Program-made: the position numbers and the translations under genes
NCBI GenBank assembly: GCA_916610825.1
Contig: OU744447.1
Coordinates: forward strand, 11,143,751-11,207,750
DNA from: Haliclystus octoradiatus
Lineage: Eukaryota; Cnidaria; Staurozoa; Stauromedusae; Haliclystidae
Length of the DNA: 64,000 nt
Reading direction: 5' to 3'
Shown here: positions 13,765 through 28,500 of the stretch, piece after piece
Layout of the letters: each line of letters starts with the position of its first letter
Position numbering within the stretch: position 1 is the stretch's first letter
The notes under the pieces: model-generated
Seen by the model: the letters and a program-made list of their open reading frames with translations, nothing else
What the model was told of the DNA's origin: nothing
The model's database searches: none

Positions 13765-14150
13765 GACTTAATCTATATGAACCAAGTTTCAGCAAACAGC
13801 TGGCTTTACTTACTTATCTGTTCAGCAAATCATGTTTAAGTATAAATGCCAAAACATTTTGGCAATAATTTGTAAAAGTGAAAACAAGTTGAAGATTCAC
13901 CGAAGTTGAATAAATAAGCAAATTGCTTAATCTATATGAACCAGTCATAAGCGAACAGCTGGTTTTACTTACTTATCTGTTCAGCAGAACTAGTGTAAGT
14001 AGCAATAATTTGAAGTGTCAAACAAATTGAAAATTCACTGAAGATGAATAAGCAAAAGGATTAATATATCAAACAACTATAAGCACATTTCCTCATCTGT
14101 TTGACAGATCAAATCTAGGTATAAACGCTAAAACTTTGCAATAAATTTAG
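13765..14150. repeat. Three-copy tandem repeat upstream of copy A
   Basis: Units begin at about 13765, 13925 and 14059. They share TTAATCTATATGAACCA, CAGCTGG(C/T)TTTACTTAC, TTATCTGTTCAGCA, ATAAATGCCAAAAC-like words and AATTCAC(C/T)GAAG. The period is about 160 bp, then about 134, with the third copy most diverged. The array begins roughly 80-130 bp upstream of the candidate start codons of copy A, in its likely promoter region. I did not find it upstream of copy B. Confidence 0.7.
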
Positions 14151-16513
14151 AAATTTGTTAGCTTCAAAAATTATATTTGAAATGTCCATACAATAATACA
14201 TCATAAAGCTCCATGTGAAATGTAACCATGATAATTGTCGAGGCAGTGCGTCGTGAAGGGGCCCCCATATTTATTCGTGACGCGGTATTGGCCTATATTT
14301 TGAGCGTGAATTCGTGAAAAGGCAATTTTAATCGCGTTACTACGTGAATGAGAGTTTTTGCGTTATACTAAATATAAACCTATTTAAAAAGCTATTGAGG
14401 ACTTTTGAGTTATAGCATATAGGTTTTTCTCAAATTGTGACATCACATTTTGAAACAATTTCCCGGAGGTGCACCCCTGGACCCCATTTGCATGGACAAT
14501 AACCTATATTGCATATTTGGGATCATTTAAACCTTTCAATTTCTGTAAAACATATTTCTTTCGGCCGTAATAATTTCGCCACTGAAGCTCGGAAATGTTT
14601 CAAACCCGAATGGTCTAAATTAAATCGTCATCAAGGGTTGTTGGCTGAATACGCGAGAATTGAAATTTTTACTGCGTTATGCGTGAAATTGCGAAAATTA
14701 ATGTGCACTTAAAAAGGATGTGCATTGCGTTGCAATGTTATTGTATTAAATGCATATACGTCTGAGGAGAGAGTTGGGGATTGATGTTGTTTTCACTGCC
14801 ACAATGGAACTCTCTAAAGCAAAATGAGACTGTCGTTGTGAGCTTATATAGCAGCTAAAACTGACATCTCACTGTAGATTAAGATTGGGAAAGTACCCAC
14901 AAGTAAAATAGCATTGAATTAAGGTATCGAAAATCATTTCTCAATTTCAGTTATACAATACTGTACAATGCCATATGACACATCGATTGACGTATAACCA
15001 TATAAAACAATTTTTTAACAAAAACCTGGCACTAGTGGCAACGTATTTCATGTCTTGCAGGTAAACCTTCCGGGGTTACTTGCCACTGCGATCTCATACA
15101 CCGTCAAATCAGTTGACTGGCAAGGTAGGTCAAAACTACTTACGTATGTGATTCATATTCCTATATTATTAAAACGGCAGTTCTATACAAAACACATGTT
15201 ATATCTTAGTTAACATATTTTTATATGAAGGTTATCAGAAAAGAACATCTTCTCGAGATCTCTTTGGATAGGACTCAAAAGTGACAACTGTGTGATACAG
15301 TATTCATTATTATATCTCCATATTAATAGCAATGTCTGCTTGTAAATAAATTGTTTATATATTTGTATATTTGCATATTTCTATATTGTGGTCTGCGCGC
15401 GAATTATGAACGTCTCACTGGCAAAACAATACAGATAATTCAAATATGTAGAAGGAAAGCGTATTGCTTAATTTGAGTTTAAGCTGCGGGAAAAAGTTTG
15501 AACAAGTAAAATTAAATAAGTCAATCAGTTTTATGATAATTGATATAATACATAATACTGAATTTCATATGAAGCCATACAAAATATGTTTGAAATCAAA
15601 GAAGCGTAGACATATTTCATGTTTTTGGGAAAACAGTAATCTGGAGCGGGGCATAAACGCTTTGAAAGTTAAAAAGGTTTTTGGTCTTTAATTTATTGAT
15701 GAAAAACAAAATGCCGTTCATTACTTTTCTTAAAATTGAAATGCAGACATTTCACTTCTTTTAAAAGGGTTACTTTAATATGTAATTTGTGGGAACATTG
15801 ACACAACTATTTTTTTTTTAAATCAAAGCAACGAAGGCCACATTTGGCGTTCGAATCAACAATCTAGCGCGGGGCATAAAAATATAAGAACTTACAATAG
15901 AATTTTAAAATGTCGTCTGCGTTCGATTTATTCGAAAAAATTCATCAAAGTTCGAAGAGATTATTAGAGCGTCTACAGTATAAAGTTACAGAGTTCAGGA
16001 TTAATCAAGGCATTGCACGAGGGTATTTACATAATATATAATTTAATATAAAAATATGAAAAATTTGGTTTATAAGCGGGCAGGTTTGGATTTTCAGATT
16101 TTACTTCGATAATTAACGAAGTAAGAGTAGTAAACGTTTTTAAAATGAAAATTGCATTATGTTATGATCAGCGATAAGAATAAGGCACATTAGTATTTTC
16201 ATAGTTTTTAACAATGTTTGTGATTGGATGATTACTGGTTACGTCCTAAAGCATAGGAAAAAGGAGAAAACAATCACAACCAAAAATTGGAACAAAAAAC
16301 AAGAATGTTAATGCTAATTTGATAGTTATTTTAATGGACTATAATATTATACAGTAACAATATTTTACATAGCACGGTCAAATGAATCTCAGGACATATC
16401 ATTTAAACTAATTGCCCTATGTGTACTAGTAAGCAACATCGAATGTATAATCACTTGATTTGACAATGCTACTTAAAACTTTTCATCTTGTGGTCATGAT
16501 ATTGATGATGAAA
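14151..16513. other. Intergenic sequence between copy A and PRPF38A
   Basis: This separates the 5' side of copy A from the 3' end of PRPF38A; both genes are on the minus strand. It contains AT-rich low-complexity sequence and a few short frames of no recognisable family. It should contain the PRPF38A 3' UTR next to 16513. No RNA gene or clear repeat was seen. Confidence 0.5.
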
Positions 16514-19500
16514 TTAACGATCTCGCCTTCCGTGTCGTCTTGGAGAACGGGATCGAGAACGTGAACGATGATGACGACGATGGCGAGGTGGTGTTCGAGA
16601 ACGAGAACGTGACCTTCTGTGTCGTCGTGGACTCGGACTAGAAGTTAAGAAGAATATTAAAATATCACAAATTCATAATGAAATAGCAATTGATATTGTT
16701 ATGATATGTTAGCTAAAAATCACATTAAGGAGATTTGGAATAGTAGAGCCAGACTTTTCCTTCAGTCGAAATTTTTTTAACTTTCAGGATAGAATTATAC
16801 GTTTATATCTTTAGTTTTCTGGAATAAAAAAGGGGGATGCACAGTTCAAATTTGGGGGTATGGGGCCATGTAGTCGCTCGATTTGCTCGAAAATGAAAGA
16901 CATAAAAACAGATTAATGGTTCCATATTTCAACAAAGCAACACAAACAGTGCAGGATAAAAACATGTTGGATATTATAAATTGTGAAATTTTTTGGGGCA
17001 AAAATTCCACTCCCCAAAAAATTCCACTATATTTCATAACTAATCAACATTTTTCACAAATTTCAATCTGTTGAATTATATTTAAATCAATGTCATTGAT
17101 AAAAATTTCACTTCAAACATGATGAGGAAAAAATTGTGGGTGTTGAGATCAATTTTTTTGATTTATTGGCAAAAATTTGCTCTAAATGAAGTTTTATATT
17201 GCTCAAATGTTGCCACCTATTCATTACCAGGATCAAGCATAACATACAGAGATCTGAGGCGTTGTTGCACTGCGAGGTACAGATAGACAAGCTTTTGCAG
17301 AGATAGACAATTTCATCCGTGTTTTCTGATTATGTGTTTTGCTTTCACGAAGTTGTGCTAGAAAACTAGCACGGCGCATGAAAAGCGCAAGGTTTGAAGA
17401 CTGCCTAAGGAATTATATAAAAAAATTCCGATGACCATCTGTATCCGATATGAATGAATTAAGGGTTCATGCACGGGTTGCCATGCTTCATCGCAAAATT
17501 CTTGCACAAGTGATGTTGGAAGACACAAGTGAAGCGTGATGAATAAACGAGCCGCAGGTGAGTTTATTCTAGCTTCCTGAGTGTCCTACAACATCCCGAA
17601 TGCAGGAATTTGTGATGGAGCGTGGCAAAACCAGTGCATGAACGCTTTTCTAAAATGAAAAACATACCTATTTAATCAATCTCCGCAGTTCTAAATTTTA
17701 ATCAACATAACTTTTCTGTTTCACTCACAACTAATTGAACAAAAGTTGACCCAATGAGAAAATCGCGAGTTTTATCACGTGATGTGGTCGCCTCGTGATC
17801 AATGCAGAAAATTCCGCCATGATTTTGTCGTAGTAATTTTTTGAACTATTGACGATAAAAGATTAACGAAGATTCATCACATTAATGATCATGATATTTT
17901 GATGACAAAACAACATTTGAATTTTTTATATCAAATAAGGTGATGTAAGTCATCTAACCGTTATAATTAATGTTAACCGATGTGACCATACAATTGTTGA
18001 ACGATGGTTGAGCTGGATGAACATTTTGATTGCATGAGCCGCTTTGTATACTTTCGATCCTCGAATTTAAGTTTGTCAAGTTGTTCAACAAACCTGTTTC
18101 CATTGTTACTATTATCATTATTATTAATATTTTACCATTTAAATCATGTCCAAAACTTAAATTTCAATTATTTGTTTAGTTTTGTTTTAGGGTACACAAA
18201 ACCATGTTTCAACCTTAGAGATCTTCATCGAGTTTTACCTTCACGCTCAATCGACCAATCAAATTGCTAGCAATCATTCGATTCTTCTAGAACAAAGGAT
18301 ACTGCGTGCAGGCATCGATCAATCAAGGTGCACGTGCACCTGGACGATCAATGACCAACCAAGGTGCTGTAATTCAATGGTTTTGGAGTAGTTATTCAAG
18401 CCGAAAGAGGTTGTCAGTGTGGCACTTTATAAACAGATTACTAGACGAATCTGAATGCCTAACGTTTCCCGTAAATTGCATAATATGGTTATAGTATTCA
18501 AATCCCGGTCTTTATTTTTGGAACCGAATCGGATTGTAACTGATTAGGGTCCAATCAAATCTAGTAACCATTTTGTGCCATAGACCTACCTCCTGTGTCG
18601 ACGGCGGCGCGGTGAGTAGGAGCGTGAGCGTCTTCTAAATGAAAAGATTCGAACCAGAATTAATCATAGATATAATTAGCCTGCGTGCAGACCTACTGTT
18701 TTCCTTGATGAAGGAAAACAGTAGATCTACACGCAGGATAGGGAAAACAGACCGGTAAAAAAAATTAAATTCTGAAAGTTTAATTGTATTCTCGATTTTA
18801 GTGTTTTAATGGGTAAACTAAAAAAAAATAATAAATTCAAAATTTGAGTTCAAAAAGTATTGAGAAATGGGCGCTCACTTGAAGCACACACTTTCATTCT
18901 AGGTTCTCATCCAACAGAACTGAAAATACCACTGTAATATTTCTGAGATTGTTACCTTTATACCTTCATAGACGTCAAAAATTATTCAAAAACACTTTAC
19001 TGAAATTTGATTCTATTTTTTTTTTATTTTTGAGCGTTCTCCCCATTGACTTTGTGTATTAATTAAGAGGGGCATTGAGCGCCCATTTCCCAGGCCTATG
19101 CAGACAATTTAAATATAGGGGTTGTTGATAATTCCAAGCACTAGTAGACTACTAGTCTTAAACCGGCTGTGATTCATGTTTAAAAAAAGCAAAACAAATA
19201 CAGAGTTAAGATAAAAACTTGCCTATATTTTTTTGCCTCGCCATGTGGGCCATGATAAAGTACTTACTCAGTAAAGGTGAAGGGGTGTCAATCATCAAAG
19301 TGTTTACGCATAGACTTTCTCTGTAGCACTTTTTGAAGATTATAGGCCAGTAGGCCTACTGCTATTAATTATCAGCTTCTTGATGATTAAACTGTTTTCT
19401 ATAGCAGAAAAGTTAAACTATAAATTAATTTTTAACCGAAAAAATAGTACGTTTTTCTGAAAAGGTTGAACTTGTATATGTATTATACCTTCGGCAACAA

Positions 19501-22500
19501 TTACATAATGAGATGTCTTATAATATTTCAAGCTGTTTTCCATTGCATAAAAATTACCTTCTGTCAGGCGAGCGACTACTTCGACGACGGCGTCTATCAG
19601 GGGATGGACTTCGATGATTGCCAGGTGATTTCTATTCAAATAAACAAACATTAAACATACATTCTTGATTAAAACAGAAAAACAATATTCAGAAGAGGTG
19701 TCAATGGAGTGACAACGAAGTAACCAGCGTTCCTTCTATTACCTAAATATTACCTTATATGACCTTAGGCGTACCTTATCAGGACACAAGTCATGACATA
19801 TTATAACACTGATTATGATTATTCCATATACTTGGTCAATGAATAGCTTAGTCTTCTATAACTACACCTTCAATTGGGTCATTCACTTAAACTTACTCTT
19901 TGATCTTCGTCGTCTTCGTCATCTTCTGACTCCAAATCGTCGAGATCGTCCTCCAATGCACTTCTCTATGATAAGAAAACCAATCAACAGTAATATAATA
20001 TTATGAAGCAAATGATGAGTCAAGATCAGTTGGCGCTTTTAAAAAAATTGAAGGTCCTATTGAGACAGAGTAAAACTAATCTGCTGTGAGTAATCGTTAC
20101 TGAAGTAATTGATTACTGTAATAAATTGCTTTTTGAAAAAGCGATTTTATCAGTAATTGTTACTATTTCTGGTAACGGTAACATATTACTTTTTAATTGG
20201 TTGCCTAGCAATTACTGATTATTTTCTTTGTTTTGATTAGATGAAAATGTAATTTGTTACAGGGTGGTCAATAGAAATAGGGTCCACTGGGACTAGTGGT
20301 CACATGCACAGTTTGAGAACAATAGAACTACTGCAGACACACATTGTAAAAATTTCAACATTCAAATTATCATGTGTTATTATATAATTAAGATTATTTC
20401 AGACAGTTCTGAACTAGTAAGACATTTTTGTTGTTTATTTTAAACATCTATTAATCAATGCCTTTCTCACTAAAACAACATTCTTTCTTAAGTCAGTAAG
20501 ATAAACAATTTGCAGGCATTTTGAAGGAAAAAGTTTGGTTGCAGGAATATCTATATAGGAAAAAATCTATAGGCATATCTATATATTTTGTAGACCCCTA
20601 CAAACATAAACAAAAAATAAAAATATAAAATTTATAGAATATGCTAAAGGGCAAGTTATTTTATAAGATATTAAAAGGTAAAAAATCTTACTCTTGGTTC
20701 TAGTTGTTCCGTATCTTCAAGGATATAGCGTTTCTGTATTCTTGGCAACATAATATCACAGACACGTTCCTCATGCAAAATTTCATCGATAAATTCATCC
20801 ATATGAACAATAGCAAAATCTGAAAGCACAAAACGGATGATTTATAGATTAGAATGGATGTAGAATTGTAGATGTTGTAATGAATATTATAAAATAGAAC
20901 AATTGAAGCCTCTATGTCAATACAACGCTGTGCACAAACACTCTTCAATTAGTGATTCGATATGAATTAGAATGTCATGATTCGGCAGCCGGATAAACAC
21001 AAATATTGCTTTGAATCATGGTTTGAACGATTTAATCTTTTCTCACAATATTGAATGCATTGAACGATATATGTTATAATTTACGGCGATATTGAACGAT
21101 ACGCGTGATCATACATGAACAGGGAGGGATATATTAAAAACGTATAGGATATTTCTATTTTATAAATCAAGTATTAAACATTTTCTTGTGCAATATGGGT
21201 TTTGGTTATATAAACACTTGAGTTGATATGAGACACTCAAGATCCTTCTGAAAATCATTCGGCTCTTGATTTCTTACGCCTTCCTCGTGCCTCATGAACG
21301 ATAGTTCTGTTTATACAACCCATATTGCAAAGAAAGTGTTTGACATTTGTATAATATAACAGCATACTTGTAACTAGATATTAAAGTGCTGAAAAAAGTG
21401 TTGGAAATATACCGAAATATATTGATTTATTTCCAGTAGCCTACATCTCCAGTACTTTCAAATCTTACAGTGTCAGGGATGGTATTGGCAGTAAATTATT
21501 ACAAGTCACATCTTGTAAGCGTTACTATCAAACAAATATTTCATACTTTCTTTCCGTGAACTATGCTCTGATAGAACTATGAGCGAAACATTAGGAGAAC
21601 AGAAACGGAATAAAAAAATTACAAGCCGACTCGGTGAGTAATTTTAGCTTTCGAGTTTTCTCCTGGAGTGACGCAAGTTGTGCTATCAGAGCATAGTTCA
21701 CGGAAAGTATGAACTATTTGGTTTAGAACATAATCAGCCCAATTTGTGACTATTTGTTTGCAACGCTTTTACAGAGCATTTGATGATCATACGATCCATG
21801 ATGTTGTTGTTGTTTGTTGTTGTTTAATTTGCCAAATTGTAAAAAAAAAATGACAGGCAAATACAGGGACGCGTAGGGCATCCACTTACGTACAGCCTCA
21901 ATAGATGAAAAGTTATAATATATATATAGTGTGATAGTTAAATAGAATTTTACGGATAAATTAAACAACATTTTGTTAAATCTAACTTAATTAAACCATT
22001 TCTGAACACATGTTAAATTCTTTGCATTGACAATATCTTCTGGTAGAAGGTTCCATGATGGTAAAATTCAGTTAAAGTGCTGATGTTTTGTAATATTTGA
22101 TTTGGGGCATAATGATGATGATAACTTTAGATTATGGCCCTTCATATTTTATATATTTATCTGGTATTGGCAGTAATCATTAATATCCATATCTACTAAT
22201 TAAGGAGTGTACTATCTTATATAAAAAACAAATATCTTGTTATAATTGCCTTAACTCATGGGACTCTAGTTCCAGCTCATGATTTAGATTTGAAAGTTTG
22301 ATAAAGCTAAATAGACATCTTTGTACAAAAAATTATAAACGAGAGAAATGTATTATCATCTACTTTTGCTTGAAATTCAGGGTTACGTTCATCATCTTGT
22401 GTAAAAACAGAAGAACAATATTTATTAAAGCAATTTTCCTTTTCGTTAATATGTAATATTGTTTCTCCGTATTCGTTTTCCACGGGAGGAATAGTACTTT

Positions 22501-25500
22501 TTGACGGTTAGTTTGACTGGCTCAAGTCCCGCTTTCTTTTTGATGCCTCATTTTTATGATTGGAAAGCGGGACTTGTGTCCTTTGAGAGCCGTTGTGCAG
22601 AATCCTGCACAACGGTATTTTGTTTGATCCTATTGTTTCATAAATGTTCACGCGCGCATAAGGCAGAAAAAGATGGAGCACCCAACACAAGTAAGACAAG
22701 TAATTGTTTTTTTAAATAGTAGTTTGGTATTTCGTTAGACATCAAATGACAAATGATCAGAAGTCAGAACAAAGTATTTGCGATATTCAGAAATCATGAC
22801 TTAGCGAGGTTTTTCAGGAACGGGAATTGATCATTATTTGATATCAAATAAACAAATGCCAGAGACAATTGACTACGAAACTTCTCTGCCATTGAAAACT
22901 GCTTTGACAGCGTCAACTTGATGATTTGGGAATGTTTTAACCTTTGTTTTCTTTCGTGCAATGTTGTGGTTTGTTTGTTGTGTTTAACATGAATTCTGTT
23001 TGTATCAAATCTTGCTCTACATGTAAATAATCACTACAATTTGCAGTCACTCTCTTTATAAGTAAACCTGTAATAAATGTAATCTTTCAGAACTCTACAA
23101 AAATTCAATAGCTTCTCAAAATTCAGGCGCCATATTTGTGAATGATGAGAGAAGGATTTAATGTTTCACATTGACTCCCTGGAACACTAGCAGTCTATGA
23201 ACATCACTGCCTGAAGCATGAGGCGGTTTCTCTGTGTTTTAAGACAATAGATTTCTCAAAGGACACAAGTCTCACTTCCAAATCCATCAAGATCGGCATA
23301 ACACAGAAGTGAGACTTAAGCAAGTCAAACGTCTAGTTCACTACTGATGAAGGAGTAGAAATGACAGAGCGTACAGTCTTTGAAGAGACTTCTTTCCCGT
23401 TTGAGGTTGAAATTTTTACAGCGGTATCGTAAGCTTTTGCTGCGTTGATATAACTTGCTATGGATCCATCTGGTTTAGTTGAGTATTTGTATAACTGACG
23501 CTTTTCAATTGCTAGAAAACAAATTTTTTATGGGTATCTCAAATTCTTTGTATTCCCAGAAGACAATGGAACAAAGGAATTTATAAAACCATCAAAAGTA
23601 GACCAGATAAATTTCAATTTCTCAATATTTGTTTTGATCTCAAATTTTGCACCTAGGATTTTTGTACGCACACGAACAATAAAATTGAGAATGCGATTCA
23701 ACTTTCAAACTTTTATTTTTTAACAAGTTTTACCCATAGTTGTTAATCTGTTTTTATTCTCAAAACTTCAATTACTAAATGAAAATGATGCCGCCATTTG
23801 CTTTGCTTTCAAAATACTTATATATTGCCATTGTCAAGATACTATGACAATTCCTCTGAAATTTAATAGAGTTACAGCAGAAACTGAGAGTCGCTGTACA
23901 CAGTCTAGAGAAACTTCTAATCAAATTTTTTCCCGTATTTTTCAAATCACAAACAGCCATATAGATGTGACAACTATTCATCAAATATGGGAATTCAAAT
24001 TTCAAAAGTAGTCTGAAATCTAGGATATTTTGAATTAATGTTCTTAAATTCAATAGGAAAAGGACAATAACTAGAGCTTCACAAAGGTAAACATAGCCTG
24101 AAATCCACCAAAAGTCTGAAAATTCTCATATCTGAGATATGTAATAGAATTTTGTTGTTGCAAGAATGTACCAATTCCTAAAGGATAATGATATATTCAG
24201 TCATTCCGTTAGCCAGATTCCAAAGGTCTGACCATAGTTGGTTTGACATAGTTTTACACAGTAATGGAGTATGTCTTGTCAGTTGTTCTTCTCACCTCCC
24301 ATCTTTGTCTGATTTTTCATCTTTCGATAGTCGTTATACAATGGCTCTAGGTATTTATAACAATCTAACGCTGTTCCAACCAACCGCATATAAAATGCAC
24401 CTAGTGCACGTACATACCTTGGAAAAAGAAAAGTTGAAATAAGATTAGTGAATCAATCATATTTATACAATTCATACATGACGGTTTCTTGTCAGAATCG
24501 ACAATCGGGGCAAAATCCAATTGTCCAGTATGGCGGAAAGGAGTGGGGAATTATTGAAAAATTATCAAATAAGGCATTTTCATTTTGTAGCTTCATCTGG
24601 GCAATTAAAACACAATCTTTCTTGTGCATGTGCTATTTTATCGATATGTTAACACATAAATGGTTTATTCTTGATTAAAAGTTGTTGCTAAGGAGGTTTA
24701 ATGAATTGAGATGTAGGCCTACATCATTTGAAGTGAAATCATGACTTTTTTATCGGAAAATGTAAGCTATTGAAAATTGAAAACCCTTAATAGAGGACAA
24801 ATATTAAATAAATCAGTTTACAGTTGTCTATAAAGAGAAGTAGCCTGGTCACTAGCCTACACTCTGGTATTACGTTTGCCTACTTTTGAATAAAGATAAT
24901 ACAATACAAAATACAAAATAGGAATGTAACAACTTTTTCTAACAACAGTAGGCTATTAACAGGTGAGTCTATTACTAATTTCATGACAGGAAATAAAAGA
25001 ATTGTTGATTTGAAGATTTTGATTAATCATGGCCAACTCAATTCCAACAAGTTTCAGTAAACTGGACTTATAATTTATATAGACAACTTCGAATAAATAA
25101 GATATATTTTCAGGATTTAGTCTGATCTGAATTGCTAGAAGAGGAACTTGAAATTGAATTTACATAAAGTTAAACAATTTTGTTAACATTTTGAAATTTC
25201 CATGTAGGCTAAAGTTTTCATAAATATTCTGAAAAAAGGATACGGATAGGTAAAATGGTGTGCTGTTCTCTGGTCAACAAATCTATAGCCGGTCATGTTT
25301 GCGCAGTTCACAAATGATAAAGTAGCCTTGGAGGACCTAATGTTCAACATACTTGTAGTCTTCGTTGCGTATAAATTCAACAACAATTTCCTTTTCAGGC
25401 TGAATCTGTAACATCTTTAATATCAAACATAAGAATGGTGTCGGTTTGATATTCCCGCCATATGTACCACCAACATGATCCAGATCCATGGCTTTATCAA

Positions 25501-28500
25501 CAAGTAACTCAGCTGTAAGAAAAACATAACATACAATATATTATACGGATATGAAAGAAATTCAGCTTCCAAGCATAGTATGGTCAATCACCTGACCATA
25601 CCTCATTTCCATCTCTTTGTTTAATGTGCAATCCGCAGTAGGGCTATGTGCTAAAAGCTTCAATTTTGCTGGCTTTGACTCATCATGTAATCATTAACTG
25701 ATATCATTACGAGGTTGATCAAAGCAGAAATATCACAAATCGGTGTGGTACTATTTTTTAGACACTGTATGGATGATTTTATGCTTAAATCATACTTAAA
25801 AATGGTATTATTTACCAATGGGCAATTCCAGTTTGATGGAGTTTCAATTTATGGAGGTTTTTGGTTTGTTTACATGGAAGCTCTTGTTTCAGATGGGCAT
25901 TCAAATGATCAGAAATGGTATGTTAAAATTACAAACTTGAAAATAGGATTTTGTAGGCTAATAGTGTTTTCTTGTTGTCTTTTTATTTCCATTTAAACAA
26001 AAAACGGCCGACACAATATAATGGACTATGATTTGAATAAAATCTAATTTTGCATGTCAACTTTGAACTTAGAACGATCCAAAGTGTCATTACCCTGTGT
26101 ACTGCTCAGCACAAGTGAATGTTTGATTTCGAAATTGACCCCTCCGAATGAATTGATAACATTTTATTCAAGTACAATGTTGTGAATAATCAATTTTAAT
26201 TCAATCAATAGAAAACTTTATAGCAAAAAACAATATAAATAGAAGATATGGTGTATAGCTTTTATGGTAGGCCTATATGCGAGTCAAAATATCAACTTTC
26301 GTAATTTTTTTCGTAATTATGGAGTTTCAGGATGTTGAATAAAGGCCTATAATTTCATAATTTTTCAATGTTTGAGTAAATTGTTACACAATTTACAATA
26401 TTCAGGCCTACAAAATATGTAACGTGATTGAGGAACAGGACTGTCCGTTGTCATTGTATCTTGAATGATTGTGAACATGAGAGAAAAACAAGCAACACAA
26501 TACATGTGAGTGTTTGCTATCAAAATGCAATATAGATGAAACACATGGGCGGTTCCATCGTGTCTGACTGACACATCGGAAGATATTTTCGAATAGGGCA
26601 TCAATATCCACGCAAAGTTTGATCAATTATTATTTCTTACAAATAAAGAGTGGCAAAAACATTCCCACAAAGTAAAAATATTCACAATAACTCAAAATAT
26701 AAATAAACTACAGCAAGTTTAAGGTCCGTGTCTGACTGACACGGACGCTCGTCATTTTGCCAATTGGAGATGAACATTTGTAGATTTCTGAGAAGTGTTG
26801 GCATAAACAAGAATAAAATCACTCTCATAATGTTCTTAAGATACTATACTTTACAAAATATTATTCATTTTATTAAATACTTTCAAAATATATACGGCAA
26901 TAAACAAATGTTTCTCGTGTCTGACTGACAAGATTTCGTGTCTGACTGACCTCTCCGAAGCAGTTTGTGTCTGACTGACATAGCTTGACATAAAACACAA
27001 GTAATACACTTTTATTAAAACTTTTATATATTCCTTCCAAATCTATAATCATCAGGTAATGTAAATTGGTTGTTCTTTTTGTTCAAAATGTAGCACACAT
27101 ACAGATAATATTCGAAACATCAAGGCCAAGTGAGCTGCCATTTCCATTTCGCATGCGATAAAACAGTCAACACGCATGACTAAATATTGACGACAGCGAC
27201 CTCAAATTATCACATGGTGTGAAGTGTCCAAAACAACGGGTAGGCGGTCACACGGCTTCTTTGATTATATGATCATTACGGCATTAGCTTTGAGATGCCG
27301 ACTGTTGCGCTAAGGTCGAAACTGTCTGTATGAATATTTTCTGTCAGTCAGACACGCAGATTTAAAGGATGACGTTGATGAAAAGAGCAATATTTCCCGC
27401 CAAATATGCAAATGAGCTATTTTCTACTTTGCATACGAAAGGATTTAGCGATCAAGTGTCACGCTGTGGAGTAAACAAAACATTTAGGACTTTTTCGTGT
27501 CTGACTGACAGCGGCCCGAAGTGATCGAAACATTTATATAATTTCAAGGTAAAATACATTCATTATTCTTTATTTTTACTACTTAATAATACAAAACAAG
27601 TGAATTAATATTGATCGATGTAATTTTTGTTAGAATATAATGAACAGAAAAACGCAAAATTTCATGTTTTATTTTTTTGTTGTTCTCATAAATTCACGAG
27701 CGGCCAACTCGACGCCCTCTTCAAAACATTAATTTTATCCACATCGAAGTCTATAATCTTTATCAAACATATATATAATGATGGTAGAAGTATCTATTTT
27801 AGAGAAAACAATTGATTTTTGTCTGAATTCCTTGCTTTATTTTTGACGCTTTTAAAATTTTTGGTTTCACTTCTGATGGAATCGCCCACATATCATTCGA
27901 AAGCTCGGACCATCTAGTTTTCATTTATGTATGTTTCAGAAAGCAAAATATATTAGTTTTTTTCAATTAATATTTTAAAAAAAATATTAATTGAAAATAT
28001 CTTCGCTCCTTTATTGAATGAATCGCTGTTTTGATTTGCAACACCAGAATTGAGATTTCCCAAGGTAGGATTATAAGAATAACACAAGAAAAAAAAAGAA
28101 ATTGAGATAGGGGTGCTTTCAGTACAGAACATTTGTTGAAATTTCGAAAGTCACTAGACATTATTAATCTCTGTAAATCGGCGAAATTCTAATTTTTTTT
28201 TAACTTTGGGGCTCATATCGAAAATTTCCCTAAAAATATTAATTAGAAAAAAACTATAATATTTTGCTTTTTGAAACATACATAAATGAAAACAAGATGG
28301 TCCGAGCTTTCGAATGATATGTGTTTCATCTATATTGCATTTTGATAGCAAACACAATTCTAAAATAAAATATTCACTATAAAATTACCTAATTTCTCTT
28401 AATCTTCAACGGGCTCTATTTTTTTCATTTTTTGATTAAATTACTTCAAACTTTGCCAAGTTGATATTCACTTCACTATCTTTTGGTAAAATAAGTTTCA

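Noticed and set aside
26559..27510. CRISPR-like array (short repeat with spacers)
   Set aside because: Spacing is irregular, one copy is inverted, the repeat is only 13-15 bp, and the context is an animal intron.
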